Of a stretch of 64,000 bases of DNA, positions 27,091 to 34,802 are shown piece after piece. Source of the stretch: an uncultured Isosphaeraceae bacterium. GTDB lineage: Bacteria; Planctomycetota; Planctomycetia; Isosphaerales; Isosphaeraceae. The stretch is from NCBI GenBank assembly GCA_945957605.1, contig CAMFLR010000012.1, positions 124,001 to 188,000 on the forward strand. Reading direction: 5' to 3'. The stretch's first letter is position 1; every line of letters starts with the position of its first letter. The notes under the pieces are model-generated. The model was not told where the DNA came from and did no database searches. It saw only the letters and a list, made by a program, of their open reading frames with translations. Both the position numbers and the translations under genes were made by a program.

Positions 27091-28875
27091 ATGAAAACGC
27101 TGCGCGGGATTGCCGTCAGTCCGGGCATCGCGATCGGTCCCCCAATGGTGATCGATGGGCGACGGATTTCTGCGCCCCGGCGTTCCATCACGGTCGATGG
27201 CATTCCCGCGGAATTCGAACGGTTGGCGCGGGCGTTGTCATTGGCGCGCGAAGATGCAGAACAGGCGCAGGAAGAAGCCCGGCAACGGCTCGGCCCGCAG
27301 TACGCTGATATCCTCGGCGCCCATGCGCGGATGATCTCCGATCCTTCGCTCGAACGCGACTCACGCGTCCGGATCGAGCGCGAACGCGTGAACGCCGAGC
27401 AGGCGCTTGCGGAAGTGCTCGACGCCTACGCAGCGAAGCTCGAAGCGATGCCCGACCAGCGCCTGGCAGCGCGAGCGGCAGACGTCCGGGATATCCAAAC
27501 CCGCATTCTGGCCCAGTTTCAGACGACTGATGATACCACCACGACACGCGGCGGAATCATCAATTCCGACTCGCCGGTCGTCGTGCTGGCGCCCGATCTC
27601 TCACCAAGCGAAACGGCCGGACTCGATCCCGCGGCCGTGCTTGGATTTGCGACCGAAGCAGGGGGGCGAGCCAGCCACACGGCGATCGTCGCCGAGGCGC
27701 TCGAAATTCCGGCGGTCGTCGGCCTGGGACGCTTTCTCGACCAGGCGCGCGATGCGTTGGTGGTCATCATCGACGGCGACGACGGTCTGGTGATCCTCGA
27801 CCCCGATCAGCCGACGCTCGACCGCTATCGCCGCGTTTCGAGCGAACGGGCGGCGCGATTCGAAGGGCTGGCGAACCTGTCGCGGTTGCCGGCGGTGACA
27901 CTCGATGGTCACGAAGTCGGCCTCTGGGGGAATATCGAGTTTCCTCTCGAAGTTGGTGCCTGCCGCGATCGTGGCGCGATTGGCGTTGGTCTGTATCGCA
28001 CCGAGTTCCTCTTCTTGAACGCCGAAAAGGCGCCGACGGAAGATGAACAGTACGAAGCGTATGCGACGGTTGTCCGCTCGCTGCGCGGGCAGCCGATCAC
28101 GATTCGCACGCTCGATCTCGGGGCCGACAAGCTGCCGGCCTACGGCGGTCTCGGTTCGACCGAGGCGAATCCGGTGCTTGGTCTGCGGAGCTTGCGGCTT
28201 TCTCTGCGGGAGCCGGAGCTATTCCGCACGCAGCTTCGCGCAATTCTCCGCGCGAGCGCGCTCGGAAACGTCCGGCTGATGTTCCCGCTGGTTACCACGC
28301 TCGAGGAGCTGCGCGAGGCGCGGCGACTGCTGGCGGAGGTGCAAGCGTCAATGAAGTCCGCGGGTGTGCCCGTGGCCGATCATGTGCCGATTGGCGCGAT
28401 GATTGAAGTTCCCGCCGCGGCGATCATGGCCGATAAGCTCGCGAACGAAGTCGACTTTTTTTCAATCGGTACGAACGACCTGATCCAGTATTCGCTGGCG
28501 GTCGACCGAACGAACGAGGCGGTTGCCTCGCTGTACAACGCCGCGGATCCGGCCGTGCTCCGGCTGATCAAGATGGTCGTCTCGGCGGCGGCAACGCGAA
28601 AGATCGACGTGACGGTTTGCGGCACGATGGGCGGCGAGCCGATGCACGCCGTACTTTTGCTTGGTTTAGGTGTACGTAATCTCAGTATGCCGCCCCACCA
28701 ATTGCCGGAGATGAAGCGGGTGGTGCGGTCGATTCGGCTCGATCAGGCGCAAGCACTTGCGGCGGAAGCACTCGAGCTCGATTCGGCCGAAGCGGTGGCG
28801 AATCGGCTCCGAAACGCGCTGCTCGAAGTGTTTCCCGAAGCGCCTTCTCAGGGATCTGGGGCGGCTCCCGGTTGA
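27091..28875 (+). CDS. ptsI: phosphoenolpyruvate-protein phosphotransferase (enzyme I)
   Basis: A 594-residue EI that transfers phosphate from PEP to HPr. The N-terminus (LRGIAVSPGIAIGP) and the phosphohistidine His196 in GGRASHTAIVA mark the HPr-binding and swivelling domains. The C-terminal PEP-binding barrel has YRTEFLF, IRTLDLGADK, FSIGTNDLIQY and the catalytic cysteine block VTVCGTMGGEP. Length and motifs are complete. It closes the hpf-ptsN-ptsH-ptsI run. Confidence 0.96.
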   Translation: MKTLRGIAVSPGIAIGPPMVIDGRRISAPRRSITVDGIPAEFERLARALSLAREDAEQAQEEARQRLGPQYADILGAHARMISDPSLERDSRVRIERERVNAEQALAEVLDAYAAKLEAMPDQRLAARAADVRDIQTRILAQFQTTDDTTTTRGGIINSDSPVVVLAPDLSPSETAGLDPAAVLGFATEAGGRASHTAIVAEALEIPAVVGLGRFLDQARDALVVIIDGDDGLVILDPDQPTLDRYRRVSSERAARFEGLANLSRLPAVTLDGHEVGLWGNIEFPLEVGACRDRGAIGVGLYRTEFLFLNAEKAPTEDEQYEAYATVVRSLRGQPITIRTLDLGADKLPAYGGLGSTEANPVLGLRSLRLSLREPELFRTQLRAILRASALGNVRLMFPLVTTLEELREARRLLAEVQASMKSAGVPVADHVPIGAMIEVPAAAIMADKLANEVDFFSIGTNDLIQYSLAVDRTNEAVASLYNAADPAVLRLIKMVVSAAATRKIDVTVCGTMGGEPMHAVLLLGLGVRNLSMPPHQLPEMKRVVRSIRLDQAQALAAEALELDSAEAVANRLRNALLEVFPEAPSQGSGAAPG

Positions 28876-29245
28876 CGCGGGGCGCCGTTTCCGCGAGAAC
28901 ACAGGATACAAACGATTGCGGGATCGAGAGAACGAGCCCGATCGACGGAACCAACGCCCGAACTTTGACAACTCTCACGGCCCGAACCAGGCGACCGCCG
29001 GCTTTGGGCTGAGATTTGCTCAGGTATAGTGACAGACAGAGTTTAGATAGATCGCGGACGAGGCTCGTGGCCCGGCCGCTCTCGGACACCGAGAAATCCC
29101 AAGACACCGCATCATCAGGAACAACTTGTTACGCGCTACCTCGTTTTCGGGCGTCCCATGAGCCAAAGTGGCCGGGGCTGTCGACGATCTTGGTGTATCG
29201 CGTGGCAGGTCGGACCGAGCTCTTGGATGGGCTCGGGGCGCCGCA
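28876..29245. other. gap between ptsI and the TIGR03936 gene
   Basis: No gene-like frame is seen. TATAGT at 29025-29030 could be a -10 box for the downstream genes, with only a poor -35 (CTTTGG) 17 bases before it. No repeat or hairpin of note. Confidence 0.3.
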
Positions 29246-29896
29246 ATGACCGTAGCTGCTCCCGTTCACAAAGTACGCCTCCGTTTCGCCAAGCGCGGCG
29301 ACCTTCGACTTGTCAGCCATCACGACCTGGTGCGCTGCCTCGAGCGAGCGTTGCGTCGCGCTGAGATTCCCGTGGCCGAAAGCCAGGGGTTCAATCCGCG
29401 GCCCAAGATCACCTTCACCCTTTCGCTGGCCCTGGGTATCGAGGGCTGCAACGAAGTGGTGGAGATCGAACTGGCCGAGCCGATGGACCCCGCCGAGGTT
29501 CTGGCACGCCTTTCGCGCACCATGCCCGAAGGGATCGACTGGCTTTCCGCTGAACTCAGTGTATCCCGGCGCGCCGCGCAAGCAGGTGCCGTCTGGTACA
29601 GCCTTTTGCTACCGAATGACCGCATTGAGGCGGCCAGGACGGCTCTCGCCGAATTGCTTACGTGCGAAAGCCGGCCGTACACGCGCCGCCGCCCGGACCG
29701 AACCGTGGAACTCGATCTGCGTCCGTTCTTACTCGACGCTGCGATCGACCTGGAAGGAGTCTTTCGTTTCCGCCTCAAAGTGACCAATAGCGGAGCCGCC
29801 GCCCGGCCGGAAGACATCGTCGATGTTCTCGGCCTGAACGACGTGCTGCGCGACGGGGCGTTCCTCTCCCGCACGGAGCTGGAGCTGACCTCGTGA
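29246..29896 (+). CDS. TIGR03936 family (DUF2344) radical-SAM-associated protein
   Basis: A 216-residue protein with the family opening VRLRFAKRGDLRLVSHHDLVRCLERALRRA and the block SQGFNPRPKITFTLSLALGIEG. Elsewhere this domain is fused to or encoded beside a B12-binding radical SAM protein, often next to RNase E/G; here the radical SAM partner is absent but RNase E/G follows 184 bases later. The ATG at 29246 fits the domain start; its ribosome-binding site is weak. The biochemical role is unresolved; a link to rRNA or tRNA maturation is inferred from this recurring neighbourhood. Confidence 0.85.
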   Translation: MTVAAPVHKVRLRFAKRGDLRLVSHHDLVRCLERALRRAEIPVAESQGFNPRPKITFTLSLALGIEGCNEVVEIELAEPMDPAEVLARLSRTMPEGIDWLSAELSVSRRAAQAGAVWYSLLLPNDRIEAARTALAELLTCESRPYTRRRPDRTVELDLRPFLLDAAIDLEGVFRFRLKVTNSGAAARPEDIVDVLGLNDVLRDGAFLSRTELELTS

Positions 29897-30080
29897 TCCC
29901 GCCTCGATTTCGATTCACACAGCGATTTCGCTTGATATTCACGGCCGACCGGCCCCCCGCGCCGCGCCCCGAAGATTGGGTAGTGGCGGATTCGCGACTC
30001 TCCGCGCGTCGGGACGGGACTGCCGCTTACCGACCCACCGACACTACATTGACCGCGCCCGCGTCAGAAAGAATGTCCGC

Positions 30081-33000
30081 ATGAAGAAAGAGATGCTAAT
30101 CAACGTGCTCCAGCCGGAGGAGTGCCGGATCGCCATCATCGAGGATGGCATCCTTGAAGAGCTTTACGTCGAGCGCACCAGCCACGAAAGCTATACCGGC
30201 AATATCTACAAGGGGAAGGTGGTTAACCTCGAACCGGCGATTCAGGCTGCGTTCGTCGACTTCTCGGTCGGCCGTAACGGGTTCCTGCACGTTTCCGACG
30301 TCGAGCCGCAATACTATCGCGACAAGGGCGAGGGTTCGGGTGAACCCGCCCCGCGCGAGCCGCGCAGGGATCGCGAGCGCTCCGGGGATCGTGGAGACCG
30401 TGGACGCCGTTCGCGCCCCGGCCCGTCGTCCGAAGATCGCGATCCGTTGCCGCCCCCGCCGAGCTATCCCGAAGACCGGATGCGCCCCGAGCGCGAACGG
30501 CCCGATCGTTCGGAAAAAGGCCGGCGCGACCGCTCTGACCGCCGGTTTGGCGAAGGACTGGCCGACGACGACGATTGGCGTCCCACGCCTCCGCCGCCGC
30601 GTCCCGCGATGCCGCCGTCGTCGCCGCTGGTTCCGACGCCGCCCGCCGCCCGCCAGCCCGAGCCCGAGCGTGAACCGATCGAGCGCGAGGAAAACCTGCC
30701 GCGCCGCCGGTCTGAAGTGTTGCCGACCGGCTGGTCGAACGAGCCGCCGCCCTACACGCCGCGTCCCTCCGAGCCGTACGAAGCGCCGCGCTATGGCCCG
30801 GCCGTCCCGTCGCAGGAAGAACCGCCGCGTGCCCGTGCGCCGAGGCCGCCCGCCGACCCCTACGAGGCCGACCTGCCGCCGAGCCGCACGCATCGCCAGC
30901 GCAGCCAGGTGCCGCCGGCGCGCCCGCCGGTTGATTCACCTCCCGAGGCTCGCTCGCGCGTTGCCCCTCCTGCGCGGCCGTCGTTCGACGAGGAGCCGCC
31001 CGCCCGTCCTCGCACCCCACCGCCGAGCGCCTCGCGTGAGTTTGGTGCCGACGTTTTGCCGCCGGCCGCTCCGCCTCGTGAACGCGAGCGTGGAGAGCGC
31101 GACCGCGACCGCGATCGCGAAGGTCGCCGTGGTCGTGGCGGCCGTGGCCGTCCGACGCGTGGCGAAGCTGGGGACTCGCGGCCGGTTGGTGATGTCGAGC
31201 CGATTCTCGAGCCCGAAACATCGTTCTTCGACGACGTCGCGCCTCCCGCGCCGAGCATTGAAGAAGATCGTCCCGAAGTTCCCCGCCGCCGTGGTGGCCG
31301 CGACGCGATCCGCAGCCGAGGTGGCGATCGTGAGATGCCGCCGCCCCGCGAACGCGACCGTTATCGCCCCGTTCCGGCCGAAGATCGTGGCGGCGAGCTT
31401 CCGCCCGAACGTCCTCGCGCAGTCGAGCCCGCCGCCGAACGTCCGCCGGTGACCGAGCGTCCCGCGCCTGGCGAACGACGCAGAGCGGCCGAAGGCGAGC
31501 GTCCCTCCCGTGAACGAGATCGTGGCGGCGACCGTGAGCGGGGACGCGGCGAATCTCAGCGCCCGGTCGATCGCGCTGGTGAAGAGGGATACGTTCCTCG
31601 TCGGATGCGTTCGCGCTCCGAGGAATCGCTCTTCGACGCCGAGCCGCCGGTTGACGATTGGAGCGAGGTCGAGGAGATCGATTCGATCTCCGATACGGAA
31701 TCGGAAACCGAAACCGATCGCGCGGGTGGTGCCCGTCGCCGTCGCCGTCGCCGCCGTCGTCGTGATGGCGAGCGTACGCCACGTGAAGCCTCAGCGCGGA
31801 CTTCGAGCGACGATCTCGACCTTGACCTCGATATCGACGAGACGATTCCGCCGCTCACCGAAGCCGGCCCGCATGCCGACGACTTCGAGTTCGGCGACGA
31901 ATCGCCTCGCGAACGCGGCCGGGGCATGAGTGACGACGACGACGATTTCGACGATGAGGACGATGACGAACTCGTCGCCGCACAGCAGGCGCCCAATCCT
32001 GAAGACGAGATCGACCCCGAGCTCGAAGAAGAAATCCGCAAGGAAATCGAGGAGATCCAGGAGCTCGAGCGCGAGATGGGCCTCCGCGGCACGGTGGAAG
32101 CCCGCCCCCGTCGCGGCGACGACATCGACGCCGAAGGCGGCCGAGGCGCCAAGGGCGCGCGGGGCGGCCGGAGCGTCATCAAGCCGCCGATCCAGGATAT
32201 CTTCCGTCGCGGCGACGAAGTGCTCGTCCAGGTGATCAAAGAAAGCATCGGCACCAAGGGACCGACGCTTTCGACTTATATCAGCATTCCTGGACGTTAT
32301 CTCGTCCTGATGCCGGGCCTGAACCGCGTAGGCGTGTCGCGCAAGATTGCCGACGAAGGCCAGCGCCGCAAGCTCCGCGAGATCATGACCGAGTTGAACC
32401 CGCCCAAGGGCTTGGGATTCATCGTCCGCACCGCCGGGCTCGATCGCTCGAAGCGCGACCTCGCCCGCGACCTTGCCTACCTGTTGCGCCTCTGGAAGGT
32501 GATTCTCCGCCGCATCAAGAAGGCGAAGGGACCGACTCCGATCTATCAAGAATCGGATATGATCACGCGTACGATTCGTGATATCTTCACGGCTGAAATC
32601 GACACGATCTGGATCGACGAGCCGGCCGCGTTCGAGCGGGCTCAGGAATTCCTCCGCGTCGTGATGCCCCGGTTCGTGAATCGGCTCAAGCTGTACGACG
32701 AAAAGGTGCCGCTCTTCCACAAGTACGGCATCGAAGAAGAAATCGCCAAGATCCAGCGCCGGCGGGTCGAAATGCCCGAAGGCGGCTCGATCGTTATCGA
32801 CCAGACCGAAGCCCTTGTCGCGATCGACGTGAACTCGGGCAACTTCCGGTTCGAGAACGACGCCGAGCGGACGGCTTATGAAATGAACCTTCGTGCGGCG
32901 AAGGAAATCGCTCGTCAGCTTCGACTCCGCGACCTTGGCGGCGTGATCGTCAACGACTTCATCGACATGCGGGACGAGAAGAATCGTCGCGGTGTCGAGA

Positions 33001-33452
33001 AGGCACTGCGTGACGCGATCAAGCGCGACCGTGCCCGCACGAAGGTGCTGCGCATGAGCCAGTTCGGGCTGATCGAGATGACCCGCCAGCGCATCCGGCC
33101 GAGCCTGAAGCGGTCGGTGTACGAAGATTGCACGCACTGCGCCGGCATGGGGCAGGTGAAGACAGTTGAGAGCATGTCGATCGACGTCATGCGTCTCCTG
33201 GCGCTTTCGTCGCACCGCGAGGACATCCGTCGCGTGAACATCGGCGTCTGCACGCAGGTTGCGATGTATCTCAACAACCGCAAGCGTCGCGAGCTGGCAC
33301 GGATCGAGTCGGACGCGAACATGACGATTCATATTCGCGCCGAAGACGAAGCGCCGCCGGAACATCTCCAGATCGATTGCTTCGACTCCGCAAACAACGA
33401 GGTCCGGCTGTTCCCTCAGCAGGTTACCGCACCACCGCGTCGCGGCCGGTAA
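30081..33452 (+). CDS. RNase E/G family ribonuclease with a ~615-residue insert
   Basis: A 1123-residue endoribonuclease for mRNA decay and rRNA processing. The core matches RNase E/G: S1-domain start MLINVLQPEECRIAI and NIYKGKVVNLEPAIQAAFVDF, then IISPGRYLVLMP-like strands, the RNase H-like region, and the DNase-I-like catalytic part with AIDVNSG (metal Asp) and VNDFIDM. The zinc-link is CTHCAGMG. Between about residues 80 and 697 the S1 domain is interrupted by a low-complexity Arg/Pro/Glu/Asp-rich segment, and the S1 fold resumes at Ile700 (IKPPIQDIFRRGDEVLVQ). ATG at 30081 is the family start. It is followed by a clear terminator. Confidence 0.93.
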   Translation: MKKEMLINVLQPEECRIAIIEDGILEELYVERTSHESYTGNIYKGKVVNLEPAIQAAFVDFSVGRNGFLHVSDVEPQYYRDKGEGSGEPAPREPRRDRERSGDRGDRGRRSRPGPSSEDRDPLPPPPSYPEDRMRPERERPDRSEKGRRDRSDRRFGEGLADDDDWRPTPPPPRPAMPPSSPLVPTPPAARQPEPEREPIEREENLPRRRSEVLPTGWSNEPPPYTPRPSEPYEAPRYGPAVPSQEEPPRARAPRPPADPYEADLPPSRTHRQRSQVPPARPPVDSPPEARSRVAPPARPSFDEEPPARPRTPPPSASREFGADVLPPAAPPRERERGERDRDRDREGRRGRGGRGRPTRGEAGDSRPVGDVEPILEPETSFFDDVAPPAPSIEEDRPEVPRRRGGRDAIRSRGGDREMPPPRERDRYRPVPAEDRGGELPPERPRAVEPAAERPPVTERPAPGERRRAAEGERPSRERDRGGDRERGRGESQRPVDRAGEEGYVPRRMRSRSEESLFDAEPPVDDWSEVEEIDSISDTESETETDRAGGARRRRRRRRRRDGERTPREASARTSSDDLDLDLDIDETIPPLTEAGPHADDFEFGDESPRERGRGMSDDDDDFDDEDDDELVAAQQAPNPEDEIDPELEEEIRKEIEEIQELEREMGLRGTVEARPRRGDDIDAEGGRGAKGARGGRSVIKPPIQDIFRRGDEVLVQVIKESIGTKGPTLSTYISIPGRYLVLMPGLNRVGVSRKIADEGQRRKLREIMTELNPPKGLGFIVRTAGLDRSKRDLARDLAYLLRLWKVILRRIKKAKGPTPIYQESDMITRTIRDIFTAEIDTIWIDEPAAFERAQEFLRVVMPRFVNRLKLYDEKVPLFHKYGIEEEIAKIQRRRVEMPEGGSIVIDQTEALVAIDVNSGNFRFENDAERTAYEMNLRAAKEIARQLRLRDLGGVIVNDFIDMRDEKNRRGVEKALRDAIKRDRARTKVLRMSQFGLIEMTRQRIRPSLKRSVYEDCTHCAGMGQVKTVESMSIDVMRLLALSSHREDIRRVNIGVCTQVAMYLNNRKRRELARIESDANMTIHIRAEDEAPPEHLQIDCFDSANNEVRLFPQQVTAPPRRGR

Positions 33453-33483
33453 CTCCTTTTGCTCTTTGTTTGTCAAACATTGC

Positions 33484-33526
33484 GAGCCGTGCGCTGTTGC
33501 GAGACAGTGCACGGCTCGTTTTTATT
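33484..33526 (+). terminator. intrinsic terminator of the RNase E/G gene
   Basis: GAGCCGTGC-g-CTGT pairs with ACAG-t-GCACGGCTC (33484-33517), followed by GTTTTTATT. A near copy lies at 34039-34072, with both arms and loop largely the same. Confidence 0.9.
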
Positions 33527-33548
33527 GGGACCGACAGGGAAGCGAAAC

Positions 33549-33962
33549 GTGGCTCGCGTCGCAGTTAGCCCAGAGATCTCAGTGTGGATTGCGGGTCGGA
33601 TCGCGGGGTTTCCGTCCGAGGCGCCCAAGCAACTCCGCTGGGAAGAGTCTTACGTCGCAGAGTTCTCCGCTTTGCCGCTGCATCTGGGATGGTTTGAGAC
33701 CATCGCAATCCGGCCGGACGGTGAGATCGTGCGCTGGAGCACAGAGGGCGAATATCCCGGAGTGCGGCCGGTCGAGGACCGCTTTTACTGGCTTCCCGCA
33801 TTGGTCGATGGCTCTCGCCGATACACAGAACTGGCGGTGCTGTTACCTCAACGTCCAGCCGGAGCCGTCGACTGCTTGAGCTGTCGTCCAGTTTTCGGGG
33901 AACCTGGGATCATCTGCGGGGATTGCCTTAACCTTGGCTGGGTTGTGCCGGGCGACGAGTGA
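33549..33962 (+). CDS. hypothetical protein with a C-terminal zinc-knuckle-like motif
   Basis: A 137-residue cytoplasmic protein. The middle reads LGWFETIAIRPDGEIVRWSTEGE, an antiparallel beta pattern; the end carries CLSCRP...IICGDCLNLGWV, a C-x2-C...C-x2-C pair able to bind zinc. The GTG at 33549 with AGGGAA upstream is preferred; the frame is open further up, but that segment overlaps the RNase E/G terminator. It is followed by a copy of the same terminator hairpin, then a miniature repeat element. Not recognised as a known family. Confidence 0.6.
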   Translation: MARVAVSPEISVWIAGRIAGFPSEAPKQLRWEESYVAEFSALPLHLGWFETIAIRPDGEIVRWSTEGEYPGVRPVEDRFYWLPALVDGSRRYTELAVLLPQRPAGAVDCLSCRPVFGEPGIICGDCLNLGWVVPGDE

Positions 33963-34003
33963 ATGTGTGATTATGAATCTGCGGCCATTGCGCCGCGATT
34001 TAT

Positions 34004-34027
34004 GACCGCTGAGCGTAGGAGCGAGGG
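34004..34027 (+). repeat. deletion derivative of repeat family 2
   Basis: GACCGCTGAGCG followed by TAGGAGCGAGGG is what remains if the 27 bases between the two GAGCG copies of the full unit (34683-34687 and 34710-34714) are removed. The flanks otherwise match the full copy at 34676-34726. Confidence 0.7.
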
Positions 34028-34038
34028 TAAAACATTAC

Positions 34039-34080
34039 GAGCCGTGCGCTGTTGTGAAGCAGTGAACGGCTCGTTTTCAT
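34039..34080 (+). terminator. duplicate copy of the RNase E/G terminator
   Basis: GAGCCGTGCGCTG...CAGTGaACGGCTC (34039-34072), then GTTTTCATTT. It differs from 33484-33517 at only a few positions, including one stem position, and ends the transcript of the 33549 gene. Confidence 0.75.
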
Positions 34081-34084
34081 TTGG

Positions 34085-34281
34085 CTTAGGAGCTACGCGG
34101 TTGGGACAACGCGATGAATAGGATTGGGTGGCCTGGACGACTTGTTGTCCAGGTGGCGCAGCCACAAGAGGGCAAGGCGGAATAGGTTGCGATATCCTCT
34201 TGTCGCTTCGCGACCGGGACAACGAGTTGTCCCGGCTACCCCATTCTCATTGCGTCTAACGCCAAGTGCGTAACTCCTAAG
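34085..34281 (+). repeat. miniature nested-palindrome element, copy 1
   Basis: A 197-bp element bounded by CTTAGGAGCTACGC (34085-34098) and GCGTAACTCCTAAG (34268-34281), terminal inverted repeats with one mismatch. Inside, a left arm GGGTGGCCTGGAC...CACAAGAGG and a right arm CCTCTTGTCGC...GGCTACCC are imperfect reverse complements over about 46 bases. Each arm is itself palindromic (CCTGGAC/GTCCAGG type and CCGGGACAA/TTGTCCCGG). No coding capacity. It sits between convergent genes. Copies 2 and 3 lie at 41650 and 45651. Confidence 0.8.
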
Positions 34282-34365
34282 ATCAAAAGATGACTTAGAA
34301 GGCTGCTGGTCTCGACTCGACGGCTGAAGCGTTCGGAAATGCCGGCGTCGTGTGTGGACCATCCG

Positions 34366-34602
34366 CTAGTTTTCTGGATTAACCAGAACCATTGCCTGCG
34401 CGTCTTCGACCAGCGATCGCCACTCGGGATTGAACAGCTCCGGCAATCGCTGCTCTACCATGTAGCACAGGTCGTAGAGTAGCTGCGTCTCGGCCTCGTG
34501 TTCCACGGTAAGACGTTCGTTATCCCGAAACCGCATCAAGAAGTCGACGAGGACGATGGCTTCAGCTCTCGTCAGATCCACAGTGATTTTGGGAGTCTCC
34601 AT
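34366..34602 (-). CDS. small hypothetical protein
   Basis: A 78-residue acidic, helical protein (LTRAEAIVLVDFLMRFRD, then QLLYDLCYMVEQRLPELF). It resembles small planctomycete proteins of unknown function in which a leading LTRAEAIVL helix is followed by an amphipathic helix. The start may be ATG 34602 or GTG 34605; no strong ribosome-binding site is visible. It is boxed between miniature element copy 1 and a family 2 repeat, so the locus has been a repeat landing site. Confidence 0.6.
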   Translation of the reverse strand: METPKITVDLTRAEAIVLVDFLMRFRDNERLTVEHEAETQLLYDLCYMVEQRLPELFNPEWRSLVEDAQAMVLVNPEN

Positions 34603-34675
34603 CACATATTCAAAGTCATGAACGTTTATCCGTCTCGCAACCGCCTGCGATCTGCAAAGATGTGCGGCAATTCAT

Positions 34676-34726
34676 GACCGCTGAGCGGTCGCGGAAACGC
34701 TCCCACGCGGAGCGTAGGAGCGAGGG
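34676..34726 (+). repeat. repeat family 2, full two-hairpin unit
   Basis: Hairpin 1 is GACCGC-tga-GCGGTC (34676-34690), the spacer GCGGAAA, then hairpin 2 CGCTCC...GGAGCG (34698-34722) and AGGG. It shows the complete architecture of the family and the parent form of the deletion at 34004. Confidence 0.75.
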
Positions 34727-34751
34727 TTCTTATGGATCTGATAAATAAAGA

Positions 34752-34790
34752 GGGTGCCATGCTTACGCGTTCCGCGGAAGCATGGCACCC
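34752..34790 (-). terminator. GGGTGCC-type hairpin ending the TPR gene
   Basis: GGGTGCCATGCTT (34752-34764) pairs perfectly with AAGCATGGCACCC (34778-34790). It lies 12 bases past the TPR stop; on the minus strand CTCTTTATTTAT follows. The GGGTGCC boundary is shared with repeats at 43119 and 63571. Confidence 0.75.
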
Positions 34791-34802
34791 AACACTCAAA
34801 AC

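Noticed and set aside
31791-33512. 573-residue minus-strand frame over the RNase E/G gene
   Set aside because: It is a shadow of the catalytic half, rich in Arg, Asp, Val and His, without any domain pattern.
33459-33548. upstream extension of the 33549 gene
   Set aside because: It would place the start inside the RNase E/G terminator hairpin, and the added residues are unlike the rest.
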